DNA of 64,000 nt. Source: Streptococcus oralis. GTDB lineage: Bacteria; Bacillota; Bacilli; Lactobacillales; Streptococcaceae. This document shows positions 1-8,147 of this stretch, one piece after another (position 1 is the stretch's first letter; each line of letters opens with the position of its first letter). The notes beneath the pieces are model-generated. The model saw only the letters and a program-made list of their open reading frames with translations. It made no database searches and was not told the DNA's origin. The stretch is from the NCBI RefSeq assembly GCF_003943415.1, contig NZ_RJPK01000002.1, positions 62,001 to 126,000 on the forward strand, written 5' to 3'. The translations under genes were made by a program, and so were the position numbers.

Positions 1-300
1 ATTCCGGAATATACTGATCCTATCGGAACTGCAGGACAAGAAGAGCCACCTACAGTTGAAAAGCCTGAATATACTGATCCTATCGAAACTGCGGGAGAAC
101 AAGAAGCTCCTACTGTTGAAATTCCTGAATACACCGAGCCTATCGGAACTGCGGGTCAAGAAGTGCCACCTACAGTTGAAAAGCCTGAATATACTGATTC
201 TATCGGAACTTCGGGAGAACAAGAAGCTCCTACTGTTGAAATTCCTGAATATACTAAACCTATCGGAACTAGTGGGAATCAGACTGCTCCAACCCTTAGC
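1..300 (+). repeat. Tandem 60-bp repeats inside the surface protein
   Basis: Five in-frame 60-bp units encode 20-residue blocks. Odd units begin IPEYT and even units begin KPEYT. Units 1 and 3 share GQE-PPTVE while units 2 and 4 share GEQEAPTVE, so the true period is 120 bp (40 residues) with a decaying last unit. Confidence 0.9.
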
Positions 301-888
301 CTTCCTGATTATCCAGTTCAAGTCTTAAAAGATAAGGAAACTGGAGTGGAAATCATTGGTGGAGTCACTGACTTAGAAGGAATTTCTCACGTTTCCAGCC
401 GACGTGTCTTAGCTCAAGAACTCTTTGGCAAGACCTATGATGCTTACGACCTACAACTTAAAAATCCAACCGATCATAGCTTGCAGCCAAAAGGCTCTGT
501 CTTGGTTCGCTTGCCTATTTCAGCTAACGTAGAAAAGGTCTACTATATTACTCCGACCAAGGAGTTGCAAGCCCTTGATTTCGACGTTCGAGAAGGAAAG
601 GCAGAATTCATCACTAGTCATTTCAGTACCTATGCTGTCGTCTATCAAGCTGCTGGAACAACCTCTAACACAGAGGAAAAACCAAGTGGTTCAGATGTAG
701 AAACCATAGCACACGAGGCTGAACAACTTTCAGCTAGTCCGATCCCTGCGAAAACTGGAAATCATTCTCCTAAAGCACAACTTCCAGCGACAGGAGAAGC
801 GTCCAACCCACTCCTCTTCTTAGCAGGACTCAGCCTAGCCCTTACAGCCACTTTTATGTTAAAAGGGAGAAAGGATGACTCCAACTAA
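1..888 (+). CDS. LPxTG-anchored surface protein, 3' part only
   Basis: The reading frame is open from base 1 and ends at 888, so about 295 C-terminal residues are visible and the start lies outside the window. The first 100 residues are five 20-residue repeats of the type PEYTDPIGTAGQEEPPTVEK. A folded segment of about 115 residues follows (LSLPDYPVQV to STYAVVYQA), then a linker and a sortase signal: LPATGE, a hydrophobic helix (LLFLAGLSLALTATF) and the basic tail KGRKDD. This is the standard layout of a protein covalently attached to peptidoglycan by sortase A. Repeat stalks like this are common in streptococcal surface glycosidases and adhesins, but the catalytic or binding part is missing, so no function is assigned. 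An intrinsic terminator follows 15 bases after the stop. Confidence 0.85.
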   Translation: MPEYTDPIGTAGQEEPPTVEKPEYTDPIETAGEQEAPTVEIPEYTEPIGTAGQEVPPTVEKPEYTDSIGTSGEQEAPTVEIPEYTKPIGTSGNQTAPTLSLPDYPVQVLKDKETGVEIIGGVTDLEGISHVSSRRVLAQELFGKTYDAYDLQLKNPTDHSLQPKGSVLVRLPISANVEKVYYITPTKELQALDFDVREGKAEFITSHFSTYAVVYQAAGTTSNTEEKPSGSDVETIAHEAEQLSASPIPAKTGNHSPKAQLPATGEASNPLLFLAGLSLALTATFMLKGRKDDSN

Positions 889-900
889 CCTTTAAGCACA

Positions 901-933
901 AAAACAGGATGAAGATCACCTTCATCCTGTTTT
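901..933. terminator. Bidirectional intrinsic terminator
   Basis: A 14-bp perfect stem (AAAACAGGATGAAG / CTTCATCCTGTTTT) with a 5-base loop lies between two converging genes. A-rich and T-rich flanks let it serve both the surface protein and mraY. Confidence 0.85.
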
Positions 934-955
934 ATTTTGTCATCAAAAGTTAGTT

Positions 956-1936
956 TTACAGTAGGTATAAAAAGGCTAAGGTCAAGAGACTTGCTAGAAG
1001 CCCAACTCCCCAAAAGAAGAAGTCAACCTTCCACTCGCTCCAAGGATTGCCCTTGCCTGAGAATCCTCCAAGCTCAAAATGGTGGTGGACAGGTGTCATA
1101 CGGAAAATACGCTTTCCACCACTAAGTTTGAAGTAAGTAACTTGCATCATAACAGAGCTTGTCTCAAAGACATAGATAATCCCAATCAGCAAGAGGGTCC
1201 ATTCTTGGTGGAGAGCCATAGAGATTGCTGCCAACATCCCACCTAGAGCCAAACTTCCCACATCTCCCATAAAGACCTTGGCAGGCTTGTGGTTAAAGAC
1301 GAAGAAGCCTAGCAAGCCACCAATCATAGCAAGAATCACAAGAAGGATATCCAGTTGATTTTGCATATAAGCAATCACACCGTAGGCCGATAAGCTAATC
1401 ACCACTGAAATACTTGCTAGGCCGTCGATCCCGTCCGTCAGGTTCACCGCATTTGAAAAGCCAACTAACCAGAAAAGGGCAAAGAAGATATAGAAAATAC
1501 CCAGATGAACTTGGTAGCCAAAAACTGAAAGCATGTCACCACCACGCTCATAAAAGAGGTAGAAAATCACTCCTCCAAGCAGCTGGAGAGCAAGTTTTTG
1601 CTTAGGATTCAACCCTTCGTTGATTTTACGAAAGACCTTGAGAAAATCATCCAAAAAGCCTACCAAACCATACAAAACCAAGATAAACAAAATCATGCCG
1701 ACATTGTTGGTCAATTGTTGGGTAAAGAGAGCAACCAGAAAACTCACCACTACTGCAACGATAAGGAAGACAAGACCTCCCATGGTTGGAGTCCCAGCTT
1801 TAGCTTGGTGTTGTTTGACATCCTCGTGCATCTGCTGACCCGTAATCTGTGCTTTTCGATAAAATCGGATAAAAGCTGGAATACCTATCAAGGTCAATAG
1901 AAAGGCTAGAACTCCAGCACTAATGGAACTAATCAT
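956..1936 (-). CDS. mraY: Phospho-N-acetylmuramoyl-pentapeptide transferase
   Basis: MraY transfers phospho-MurNAc-pentapeptide from UDP to undecaprenyl phosphate, forming lipid I at the cytoplasmic face of the membrane. The 326-residue protein is the usual size and almost entirely transmembrane. Family motifs are visible: TMGGLVFL near residue 52, the acidic [12 protein letters not shown] near residue 90, [10 protein letters not shown] near residue 165 and the C-terminal [12 protein letters not shown]. It starts one base after the pbpX stop, with GGAGAT inside the end of pbpX as ribosome-binding site, so it is co-transcribed as the last gene of rsmH-ftsL-pbpX-mraY. Confidence 0.97.
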   Translation of the reverse strand: MISSISAGVLAFLLTLIGIPAFIRFYRKAQITGQQMHEDVKQHQAKAGTPTMGGLVFLIVAVVVSFLVALFTQQLTNNVGMILFILVLYGLVGFLDDFLKVFRKINEGLNPKQKLALQLLGGVIFYLFYERGGDMLSVFGYQVHLGIFYIFFALFWLVGFSNAVNLTDGIDGLASISVVISLSAYGVIAYMQNQLDILLVILAMIGGLLGFFVFNHKPAKVFMGDVGSLALGGMLAAISMALHQEWTLLLIGIIYVFETSSVMMQVTYFKLSGGKRIFRMTPVHHHFELGGFSGKGNPWSEWKVDFFFWGVGLLASLLTLAFLYLL

Positions 1937-1937
1937 C

Positions 1938-4193
1938 TTAATCTCCTAAAGTTATTTTCATTTTTTTAATGTCTTTGAGGGCTGTATTGGCACGGACACT
2001 TTGTTTTTTGACCGTTTTGCCACTACCTTCCCACTCGACTTCTATATTCAGCCATTTGGCAAATGTTTGCACATTTTCATCTGTCCAGCCATACATATCA
2101 GGCATTTCTTCGACCTTATCAGACAAAATCAAGATCTGCTGATTGGCTTCCAAATTATCTCCTTCAGAAACCGAGAGTTCCTTGATCTTGGTTCCTGTTC
2201 CGATAACGATTGGTTGGACAAGGTTGCGACGCAATTCTTCTGCTAGGTCACCCGGCGTAAAGTCCTTGGTAGCTGGCATAGCATAGCTTGTCGTCTTGCT
2301 GACCTGATCCAAGCTCTTGGCAGTTGACTGAAGATTGAGGGATTCTTTCATAGCAGAAGCTCGCTCAAGGATTGGGTTGGCAAACTCTCCCAGCTGAACA
2401 CCCGAATAATGCTCTGGCTGTTGCACCGTTACATAGAGGATAAAGTCAGGATTTTCTGCAGGATGCATCGACACAACAGAGAAGATATAGTTGGTTTCAC
2501 CTGTCAGGTAACCCCCATTTTTCTCATCGGCAATCTGAGCAGTCCCTGATTTCAGGGCGACATTCTGACCTGGAACATTGACAGTTGCTTTTCCTGTGTT
2601 ATGGTTGTACATGGTACCATAGACAGGATCTGTTCCGACCATGACCATGTGCTCCCGAGTAGAGGACGCAGCCGCTTTTGACACAGGGTTTCCGACGATT
2701 TCCTTTTGAGACTTACGGACAGACTGGTCATTTGGATCATAGAGGGCACTGATAAATTTCGGCTCCAACATAATCCCATCGTTGGCAATAGCTGTAAAAG
2801 CACGAAGCATCTGGGTCTGGGTAACAGAAATCCCTTGTCCAAATGAACTCATGGCAATATTGACAATGTTATCCGCAGGTAATTGACCTGTGTACTCATC
2901 TGCCAGACCAAAACGGGTCGGCACCCCAAACTTAAAGCGGTTAAGATAGTCCAGCCATGTCGCATCGCCCATCTTTTGCTCAAGCAAGGTCATCCCGATG
3001 TTACTTGAGTGGGCAAAACCTTGAGAGAAGGTCATGGTGCCACCACTAGTCAAACCTTCATTAACGTCCCAGTCTCGAATAGTCGCATCTGCTATTTTCA
3101 ATTCACTACTGTTAAAGTATTCGCCACCGGGGAAGGTGTTGTTATCAATAGCCGAGGCCAACATCATCACCTTCATGGTCGATCCTGGCTCATAGTTACT
3201 TTGATAAAAGATATCACGCCAGACAAAGTCTTTTGTAATGCCATCCTTGGTATCGGCATTGAAGGTTGGCCGTTGGGTCGTAGCCAGGATTTCCCCTGTC
3301 TTAGCGCTGACCAAGGTAGCCGTCATATACTTGCCTTTTACCTTTTCCTGAAAGGCATCCATCTGTGTTTCCATAAAGGATTGCAAGGGACTAGAAAGGG
3401 TTGTGTACACATCCTTTCCATCTACTGTTTGTTGGGAAGCTTGATCTGTACCTGGAACAATATTTCCCAGACGATCCTTCTCATAGGTGATGATCCCATC
3501 TGTACCCGCTAGAATGCTATTTAAAGAACTCTCCAATCCAGATGTCCCAATCAAACGTTTGGTGCCATCCTCATTTTCATGGAGTTGCGCTAAACCGATA
3601 AAGGAAGAAGCAAACTGGCCATTGGGATAACTGCGGTTGGGGCTCGTCGTAAAGTCAACTCCCTCAACACCAGCAGTTTTGAGGTCATTTTTAATAGCCA
3701 TCATATTGGCATAGGTAATCCCATTTCCCTTAGTACCAAAGGATACCTGTTTTAGATCTGGCTGAGAAAGTTGTTCTTTGACATAGGACTCCTCCATATC
3801 CAGATACTTATGGAAAATTTCAGCTACCTTATTAAATTGAGAATCCTCTACATAGAGAATTTTTCCTGTTGCTGACTTGTAGGTCTTGTCAATAACGGCA
3901 TAGATATTATAAGAAGTCGCATCTTCTGCAATAGGTGTTCCATTACGATCATAGATAGTTCCCCGTTTTGCAGGAATCGTCTTGGTTGTTTGGTGAACCT
4001 TTTTAGCCTCTTGGACCAAGTCCTTGCCAAATTTGCTACCCGTTCCGATAATGACCGCAAAGTTGACCAAAAAGACAGCGAAGAGTATGACAGCCAATAA
4101 ACTCAGGCTTTTTCCTACTCTTCTGCGGTTTTCTTCTGGAGATTTACGATTACGAACGGCATAACGGATGATTTTTTCTTTCCACTGTTTCAT
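1938..4193 (-). CDS. pbpX: Penicillin-binding protein 2X, division transpeptidase
   Basis: This class B penicillin-binding protein cross-links septal peptidoglycan with FtsW and is a main beta-lactam target in pneumococci. Its 751 residues comprise a short cytoplasmic tail, one transmembrane helix (about residues 30-50), a dimerisation domain, a transpeptidase domain and two C-terminal PASTA repeats. All three active-site motifs are intact: S338-T-M-K, S396-S-N and K548-S-G-T, offset by one from pneumococcal numbering. T339 next to the active serine and Q553 after the KSGT box are the residues expected of a susceptible enzyme, so no resistance change is obvious at these positions. It lies between ftsL and mraY with gaps of 1-3 bases. 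Confidence 0.97.
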   Translation of the reverse strand: MKQWKEKIIRYAVRNRKSPEENRRRVGKSLSLLAVILFAVFLVNFAVIIGTGSKFGKDLVQEAKKVHQTTKTIPAKRGTIYDRNGTPIAEDATSYNIYAVIDKTYKSATGKILYVEDSQFNKVAEIFHKYLDMEESYVKEQLSQPDLKQVSFGTKGNGITYANMMAIKNDLKTAGVEGVDFTTSPNRSYPNGQFASSFIGLAQLHENEDGTKRLIGTSGLESSLNSILAGTDGIITYEKDRLGNIVPGTDQASQQTVDGKDVYTTLSSPLQSFMETQMDAFQEKVKGKYMTATLVSAKTGEILATTQRPTFNADTKDGITKDFVWRDIFYQSNYEPGSTMKVMMLASAIDNNTFPGGEYFNSSELKIADATIRDWDVNEGLTSGGTMTFSQGFAHSSNIGMTLLEQKMGDATWLDYLNRFKFGVPTRFGLADEYTGQLPADNIVNIAMSSFGQGISVTQTQMLRAFTAIANDGIMLEPKFISALYDPNDQSVRKSQKEIVGNPVSKAAASSTREHMVMVGTDPVYGTMYNHNTGKATVNVPGQNVALKSGTAQIADEKNGGYLTGETNYIFSVVSMHPAENPDFILYVTVQQPEHYSGVQLGEFANPILERASAMKESLNLQSTAKSLDQVSKTTSYAMPATKDFTPGDLAEELRRNLVQPIVIGTGTKIKELSVSEGDNLEANQQILILSDKVEEMPDMYGWTDENVQTFAKWLNIEVEWEGSGKTVKKQSVRANTALKDIKKMKITLGD

Positions 4194-4196
4194 TTC

Positions 4197-4514
4197 TTAC
4201 TCCGCTGCTCGGATATTTTCGTTATTCAGCTGCAAATCCTTGGAGTTTGCAATTTCTTTCAAACGTTCTGAACGAATCAATTCATTGACCTCTTGCTTGG
4301 CATCGTCGAGCTCTGTTTTCTTTTCTTCGATTTGAGCATTGACCTTGGTCAACTCACTCTGAACTTGTAATAGCTTGGTCTGCATAAACACAACGCTAAT
4401 TGCTAGGATAATCATTGTTGCAGCAATCGAAACATAGAAGGCCTTTTCCACACGTGAAAAACCTTTAAACTTCGTTTGCAATAACTGGCTTGTTTTTTCG
4501 ATTCTTTCTGCCAT
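4197..4514 (-). CDS. ftsL: Cell division protein FtsL
   Basis: FtsL is a small bitopic divisome protein that pairs with DivIC and DivIB and helps recruit the septal synthase. The product (105 residues) has a basic cytoplasmic N-terminus, one transmembrane helix (AFYVSIAATMIILAISVVF) and an extracellular coiled coil rich in E, K and Q. The start at 4514 (MAERIEKTS) follows AGAGGAAA and gives the usual length; an upstream in-frame start would add 12 residues without a ribosome-binding site. It is placed between rsmH and pbpX, its standard position in streptococci. The start codon lies just past the rsmH stop at 4525. Confidence 0.93.
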   Translation of the reverse strand: MAERIEKTSQLLQTKFKGFSRVEKAFYVSIAATMIILAISVVFMQTKLLQVQSELTKVNAQIEEKKTELDDAKQEVNELIRSERLKEIANSKDLQLNNENIRAAE

Positions 4515-4524
4515 GTTTTTCCTC

Positions 4525-5475
4525 TTACTTGTGAATTTTTCTGGCCACACGCAACTTGGCTGAATGCGAACGATTGTTGGCTTCTAGCTCTTCGGCACTT
4601 GGCAAGATTGGCTTACGGGATACCAATTCCATCTTGGGCTTAAGGTCATCTGGAATGAAGGGCAAGCCTTTGGGAACTTCCACTGTTGAAGCTTCTTTAA
4701 ATAGTTGCTTGGTCAAGCGGTCTTCCAGCGAATGGAAGGTAATGACCGAGATTCTCCCATCCAAAGCCAGCATATCCATGGCCTGTTGGATGGATTCATC
4801 TGCCGCACCCAGCTCATCATTGACTTCGATTCGGATAGCCTGGAAAATCTGCTTGGCAGGGTGCCCCTTTTTCTTGAGTTCCTTGGCAGGCTTGGCCGAC
4901 TTGATAATCTCTGCCAACTCCGTCGTTGTCTCAATTGGTTTCACCTCACGCGCTTGCTCAATCTTACGGGCAATCTGTTTAGAAAACTTATCCTCACCAT
5001 ACTTGAAAAAGATCCGAACTAAGTCATGATAGTCATAATGATTGACCACCTCATAGGCTGTCAGACCAGCTTCCTGATTCATCCGCATATCCAGTGGCGC
5101 ATCCTTTTTATAAGAAAAGCCACGCTCACGCTGATCCAGCTGAGGACTGGACACTCCCAAATCATAACAAATTCCATCAATTTCCTGGACACCAGCCTCC
5201 TGCAAACGTGCCTGCAAATGACGGAAATTATCCTTGATAAAGGTCACCATCCCCTTTTCGATATAGGGTGCCAAACGTTTTTGCGCATTGTCAATGGCAT
5301 TCTGGTCCTGGTCAAAAGCATAGAGATGCCCTTTTTCGCTCAATTTACTTAATAAATATTCGCTATGGCCTGCTCCACCCAAAGTCGCATCAACGTAGAT
5401 ACCGTCAGGTTTCACGTCAAGCATATCAATCGTTTCATGAAGCAAGACCGTTACATGATGAAATTCTTTTGTCAT
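4525..5475 (-). CDS. rsmH: 16S rRNA (cytosine1402-N4)-methyltransferase
   Basis: RsmH (formerly MraW) N4-methylates C1402 in the 16S rRNA decoding centre using S-adenosylmethionine. The 316-residue protein has the family N-terminus [14 protein letters not shown], the SAM-binding loop [14 protein letters not shown], the [15 protein letters not shown] motif and the C-terminal VISFHSLED-like segment ([16 protein letters not shown]). It is the first gene of the minus-strand division cluster. Its leader (5476-5530) contains an extended -10-like TGGTAAAAT but only a weak -35. Confidence 0.96.
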   Translation of the reverse strand: MTKEFHHVTVLLHETIDMLDVKPDGIYVDATLGGAGHSEYLLSKLSEKGHLYAFDQDQNAIDNAQKRLAPYIEKGMVTFIKDNFRHLQARLQEAGVQEIDGICYDLGVSSPQLDQRERGFSYKKDAPLDMRMNQEAGLTAYEVVNHYDYHDLVRIFFKYGEDKFSKQIARKIEQAREVKPIETTTELAEIIKSAKPAKELKKKGHPAKQIFQAIRIEVNDELGAADESIQQAMDMLALDGRISVITFHSLEDRLTKQLFKEASTVEVPKGLPFIPDDLKPKMELVSRKPILPSAEELEANNRSHSAKLRVARKIHK

Positions 5476-5555
5476 ATCTTATCTATTTTACCACAAATCT
5501 GACCAGCTTGCACTTGTCAGACAAGGCTAAGTTTCTTCGAAAAAAATTCTCAAAA

Positions 5556-5622
5556 ATATGTCATATATACTTGACACCTCACCTCCAAAAGAATATAATA
5601 TAGTCAAATATATGCGACATAT
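5556..5622 (+). promoter_or_regulatory. Promoter with two candidate operators for the XRE gene
   Basis: TTGACA (5571-5576) and TATAAT (5594-5599) are separated by 17 bases, a near-consensus sigma-A promoter. Two palindromic sites flank it: ATATG-T-CATAT starting at 5556 and ATATG-CGA-CATAT ending at 5622. The placement suggests autoregulation by the small XRE protein encoded immediately downstream, which is inference. Confidence 0.7.
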
Positions 5623-5637
5623 CAGAAAGGAGACCCT

Positions 5638-5832
5638 ATGAATCGTGTCAAAGAATTCCGCAAGGAACTAGGTATTTCCCAGCTTGAGCTCGCCAAAGAT
5701 ATCGGTGTCTCGAGACAGACCATCAACATGATTGAAAATGACAAGTACAATCCAACCCTGGAACTCTGTCTCAATATCGCCCGCAGCCTCCAAACTGACC
5801 TCAATAGTCTCTTTTGGGAGGATAATTTTTAA
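5638..5832 (+). CDS. Small XRE-family (YgzD-like) transcriptional regulator
   Basis: This 64-residue protein is essentially one helix-turn-helix domain: KEFRKELGISQLELAKDIGVSRQTINMIENDKYNPTL-type sequence with the recognition helix at about residues 26-36. It lacks any sensor domain. Such solitary HTH proteins often sit beside membrane proteins of unknown function in streptococci. It starts 8 bases after AGAAAGGAG and is followed after 15 bases by a DUF3278-like gene, so the four genes to 7333 probably form one operon, perhaps continuing into the peroxidase gene. Confidence 0.88.
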   Translation: MNRVKEFRKELGISQLELAKDIGVSRQTINMIENDKYNPTLELCLNIARSLQTDLNSLFWEDNF

Positions 5833-5847
5833 AAAAGGAGCAAACTC

Positions 5848-6390
5848 ATGAAAAAAGAAACTCTCACTGAAAAACTCATTAAACGCATATACGGTATTTC
5901 TGGTCCCCTTGACGAACACAAACGGCGCGAGGCCGATCGTATCGGAAATCAGGTCTTTATTGTCCTCTTTTATCTGATGACATTTGGCAATCTCATTCCC
6001 TTTGTCCTTGCTTATAAATACCCGCAAATTGTCGCTATCGGCTATCCTCTTGTGGTATTCGTCATTTCGATGATTTCTGCTCTCTATGTGGTCTCCCAAA
6101 CCAAGAAAACAGGCATCACAGCCATTGACCCCGAAATGCTAAGCCCTAAAGAAAGCAAACAGCTACATTTTCCTGGTCTAAAAGCCGGTCTAATCTATGG
6201 GCTAGGTATGTTCTTTGGAATACCATTTCTTAATACTCTCACAGATGATAGCAAGAATTATCTTAGTTCTCTTTTAAATACAGAGAATTTTGTTCAAACT
6301 ATTCTAGCTGCCTTTTTCTTCGGATTAATAGTACAAACTGCCATCTCCCATCGCATTGCAAAAGCCAAGAAAGACCAAGAAGACGACTAG
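5848..6390 (+). CDS. DUF3278-like membrane protein (first copy)
   Basis: A 180-residue protein with a hydrophilic N-terminus (LTEKLIKRIYGISGPLDEHKR) and four probable transmembrane segments (around residues 32-50, 55-75, 110-130 and 148-168). The N-terminal GISGPLDE-K-E motif, a charged loop between helices 2 and 3 and a short charged tail match the DUF3278 family, which is typically encoded next to small XRE regulators. The biochemical role of the family is not known to me. The copy at 6755 shares the same plan, including the xPxDE motif, indicating tandem duplication. A good ribosome-binding site (AAAAAAGGAG) precedes the start. Confidence 0.75.
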   Translation: MKKETLTEKLIKRIYGISGPLDEHKRREADRIGNQVFIVLFYLMTFGNLIPFVLAYKYPQIVAIGYPLVVFVISMISALYVVSQTKKTGITAIDPEMLSPKESKQLHFPGLKAGLIYGLGMFFGIPFLNTLTDDSKNYLSSLLNTENFVQTILAAFFFGLIVQTAISHRIAKAKKDQEDD

Positions 6391-6400
6391 GAGGTGCCTT

Positions 6401-6742
6401 ATGAAATCACTAGCTAGACTACTGATCAGTCATGTTTTTATCAGTATCTTTATTACCTTTTTCCTACTTTCTGGACATATTGAGCATCCTTTCTTGATTA
6501 TCTTTCTTTTATTCCTTCCTGTATTGAACAAGGGACAGAGATTCCAGAAAATCCAATCAAAAAAAATACGTCTTCTAAACGCATCTCTCTGTTTTATCCT
6601 CGTATCCTTTCCACAACTTTTAACAAATCCTATGGATTGGAGATACCTGGTATTTCTAATAATCTGTATCATTTTTAGTTTGGTTTACTTCTATACTCTC
6701 TATCAACTCTTTAAAGAAGTCAATCAAAAATCGCTCATTTAG
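6401..6742 (+). CDS. Small multi-pass membrane protein, unknown
   Basis: I do not recognise a family. The 113-residue product is very hydrophobic with three to four predicted membrane helices (LLISHVFISIFITFFLLSG, FLIIFLLFLPVL, SLCFILVSFPQLL, YLVFLIICIIFSLVYFY) separated by short basic loops. The start at 6401 follows AGGAGGTGCCTT; a longer frame from 6356 would overlap the preceding gene and lacks this site. It sits between two DUF3278-like genes with gaps of about 10 bases, so it belongs to the same operon and may form a complex with them, which is inference. Confidence 0.75.
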   Translation: MKSLARLLISHVFISIFITFFLLSGHIEHPFLIIFLLFLPVLNKGQRFQKIQSKKIRLLNASLCFILVSFPQLLTNPMDWRYLVFLIICIIFSLVYFYTLYQLFKEVNQKSLI

Positions 6743-6754
6743 GAGATTACTCCC

Positions 6755-7333
6755 ATGAAAAAAGAAGATTTCACCACTCGCTTACTCAAACTATTCTTTC
6801 ACATACAAGGCCCCTTTGATGAATGTCGCCAAGAGATAATCTACAGGGCAGGTGCCCGTGCCTTGATCCAAATTGTATATTCCTCTCTCCTACTCTTCTT
6901 GTTCTATCTCCTATTTGGACGCTTCATAGAGTTGGTTCGAGATGCCATGCCCTACCTCTATTTTGGACTTATCTTCATCCTCTCATCTAGGGCGAGACTA
7001 GCAATTCACGACTTACATTTAGACAAGGATGACCAGTCCGAAATCCATCACAAAAGCTACAGCAAAAGTCAAATCAAAGTTCGTAGTTGGGGTGTATTCC
7101 TCAGCATTCCAATTGGCTTATTTGTCTTATCAGCCTTTCACAAACTCTTTGTTCAGCATCTTCCCCTCGATACCTTTTGGGATAATCTCTTCCAGTTCGA
7201 TAAAACGCTCCCTTTACTAGTCTTAGGTTTGGGAATTGGAGCCATCTTTGGAACCATGACCTATGCCTTTTTATCGGAACACGAGATGAAACACTCTGAA
7301 TCAGGAATGCATAAGGAGAATATAGAAAAATGA
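6755..7333 (+). CDS. DUF3278-like membrane protein (second copy)
   Basis: A 192-residue paralogue of the 5848 gene. It begins KKEDFTTRLLKLFFHIQGPFDE, matching the LTEKLIKRIYGISGPLDE start of the first copy, and has four membrane segments with a charged loop (HDLHLDKDDQSEIHHKS) in the middle. Sequence outside the N-terminal motif has diverged widely, so the duplication is old. Its stop overlaps the start of the glutathione peroxidase gene by four bases (ATGA), implying translational coupling. Function unknown. Confidence 0.75.
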   Translation: MKKEDFTTRLLKLFFHIQGPFDECRQEIIYRAGARALIQIVYSSLLLFLFYLLFGRFIELVRDAMPYLYFGLIFILSSRARLAIHDLHLDKDDQSEIHHKSYSKSQIKVRSWGVFLSIPIGLFVLSAFHKLFVQHLPLDTFWDNLFQFDKTLPLLVLGLGIGAIFGTMTYAFLSEHEMKHSESGMHKENIEK

Positions 7334-7806
7334 CCAGTATATATGATTTTTCCGTTTTAAACCAAAGCAACCAAGCGACTCCCCTAGAGAGCTATCGTGG
7401 TAAAATTCTCTTGATTGTCAACACTGCTACTGGATGTGGTTTAACGCCCCAGTACCAGGGACTCCAAGACCTCTATGAACGCTATCAAGATCAGGGCTTT
7501 GAAATCCTAGATTTCCCTTGCAATCAGTTTATGGGACAAGCACCCGGCAGCGCAGAGGAAATCAATAACTTCTGCAGCCTACACTATCAGACCACTTTCC
7601 CTCGCTTTGCCAAGATCAAGGTCAACGGCAAGGAAGCAGATCCTCTTTATGTTTGGCTAAAAGACCAGAAATCTGGCCCGCTAGGAAAACGAATCGAATG
7701 GAATTTTGCTAAGTTTCTCATTGGCCGAGATGGGCAAGTTCTTGAGCGCTTCTCTTCCAAAACAGACCCCCAAACCATCCAAGAGTCTCTCCAAAAGATA
7801 CTCTAA
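7330..7806 (+). CDS. Glutathione/thioredoxin-dependent peroxidase
   Basis: A glutathione-peroxidase family enzyme (158 residues) that reduces hydroperoxides with a thiol. The peroxidatic residue is cysteine at position 36 in NTATGCGLTPQY, where animal enzymes carry selenocysteine. The FPCNQF segment near residue 65 and WNFAKFLIGRDG near residue 130 complete the conserved active-site tetrad (Cys, Gln, Trp, Asn). Bacterial members usually use thioredoxin rather than glutathione. It overlaps the upstream membrane-protein gene by 4 bases. In a catalase-negative streptococcus this would be part of the oxidative defence. A T-rich stretch follows the gene. Confidence 0.93.
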   Translation: MTSIYDFSVLNQSNQATPLESYRGKILLIVNTATGCGLTPQYQGLQDLYERYQDQGFEILDFPCNQFMGQAPGSAEEINNFCSLHYQTTFPRFAKIKVNGKEADPLYVWLKDQKSGPLGKRIEWNFAKFLIGRDGQVLERFSSKTDPQTIQESLQKIL

Positions 7807-8011
7807 TTTCTTTTTAAAACGTGTCCTTTCATTTAGTTTGAGCCCTGAAAGGATGCGTTTTTTCTTTAAAAAGTAACTGATTTTCTTTAATTTATATTTA
7901 TTTTTTTGTTTTTTGCTATTGCAATTCTTTCATTAATTTAGTATATTTGTTATATTAAAAGTTTTCAGTCATTTTAAAGGAGAAATGACCTTTTAAATTT
8001 TTTATCTTAAA

Positions 8012-8027
8012 ATGAAAGCGCTTTATA
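8012..8027 (+). promoter_or_regulatory. Candidate catabolite-response element (cre)
   Basis: ATGAAAGCGCTTTATA fits the CcpA operator pattern (TGNAANCGNNNNCA-like, central CG, near-palindrome). It lies 120 bases before a glycosidase gene, the kind of target CcpA controls. One-sided mismatch and no experimental support keep confidence moderate. Confidence 0.55.
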
Positions 8028-8030
8028 AGC

Positions 8031-8130
8031 AGGAGGTAAGGTGGCTTACAAATTATCAGAGAGTTTTTTCATTAAATCAAGTTGTAACCAAGTCAGACTT
8101 GGGCTCGGGCAGTAGCTGACTGCCTTTCTA
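8031..8130 (+). promoter_or_regulatory. Possible attenuated leader with short ORF
   Basis: AGGAGGT at 8031 is followed by a GTG-started 24-codon ORF (8041-8115). The ORF ends inside a hairpin GGCAGT-AGCTG-ACTGCC (8108-8124) followed by TTTCT. An alternative pairing AGTCAG (8091-8096) with CTGACT (8116-8121) uses the same bases, so the two structures exclude each other. This is the architecture of transcription attenuation; function is inferred. The rest of the 341-base gap (7807-8011) is AT-rich with several TATATT-like -10 candidates. Confidence 0.4.
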
Positions 8131-8147
8131 AAAACTAGGAGTATATT

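Noticed and set aside
1..330. CRISPR array at the window start
   Set aside because: The 60-bp repeats are contiguous, in frame, without spacers, and encode a protein stalk.
1938..4193. Mosaic, resistance-type pbpX
   Set aside because: The STMK, SSN and KSGT boxes and adjacent residues are the susceptible forms; block-wise divergence cannot be judged without reference sequences.
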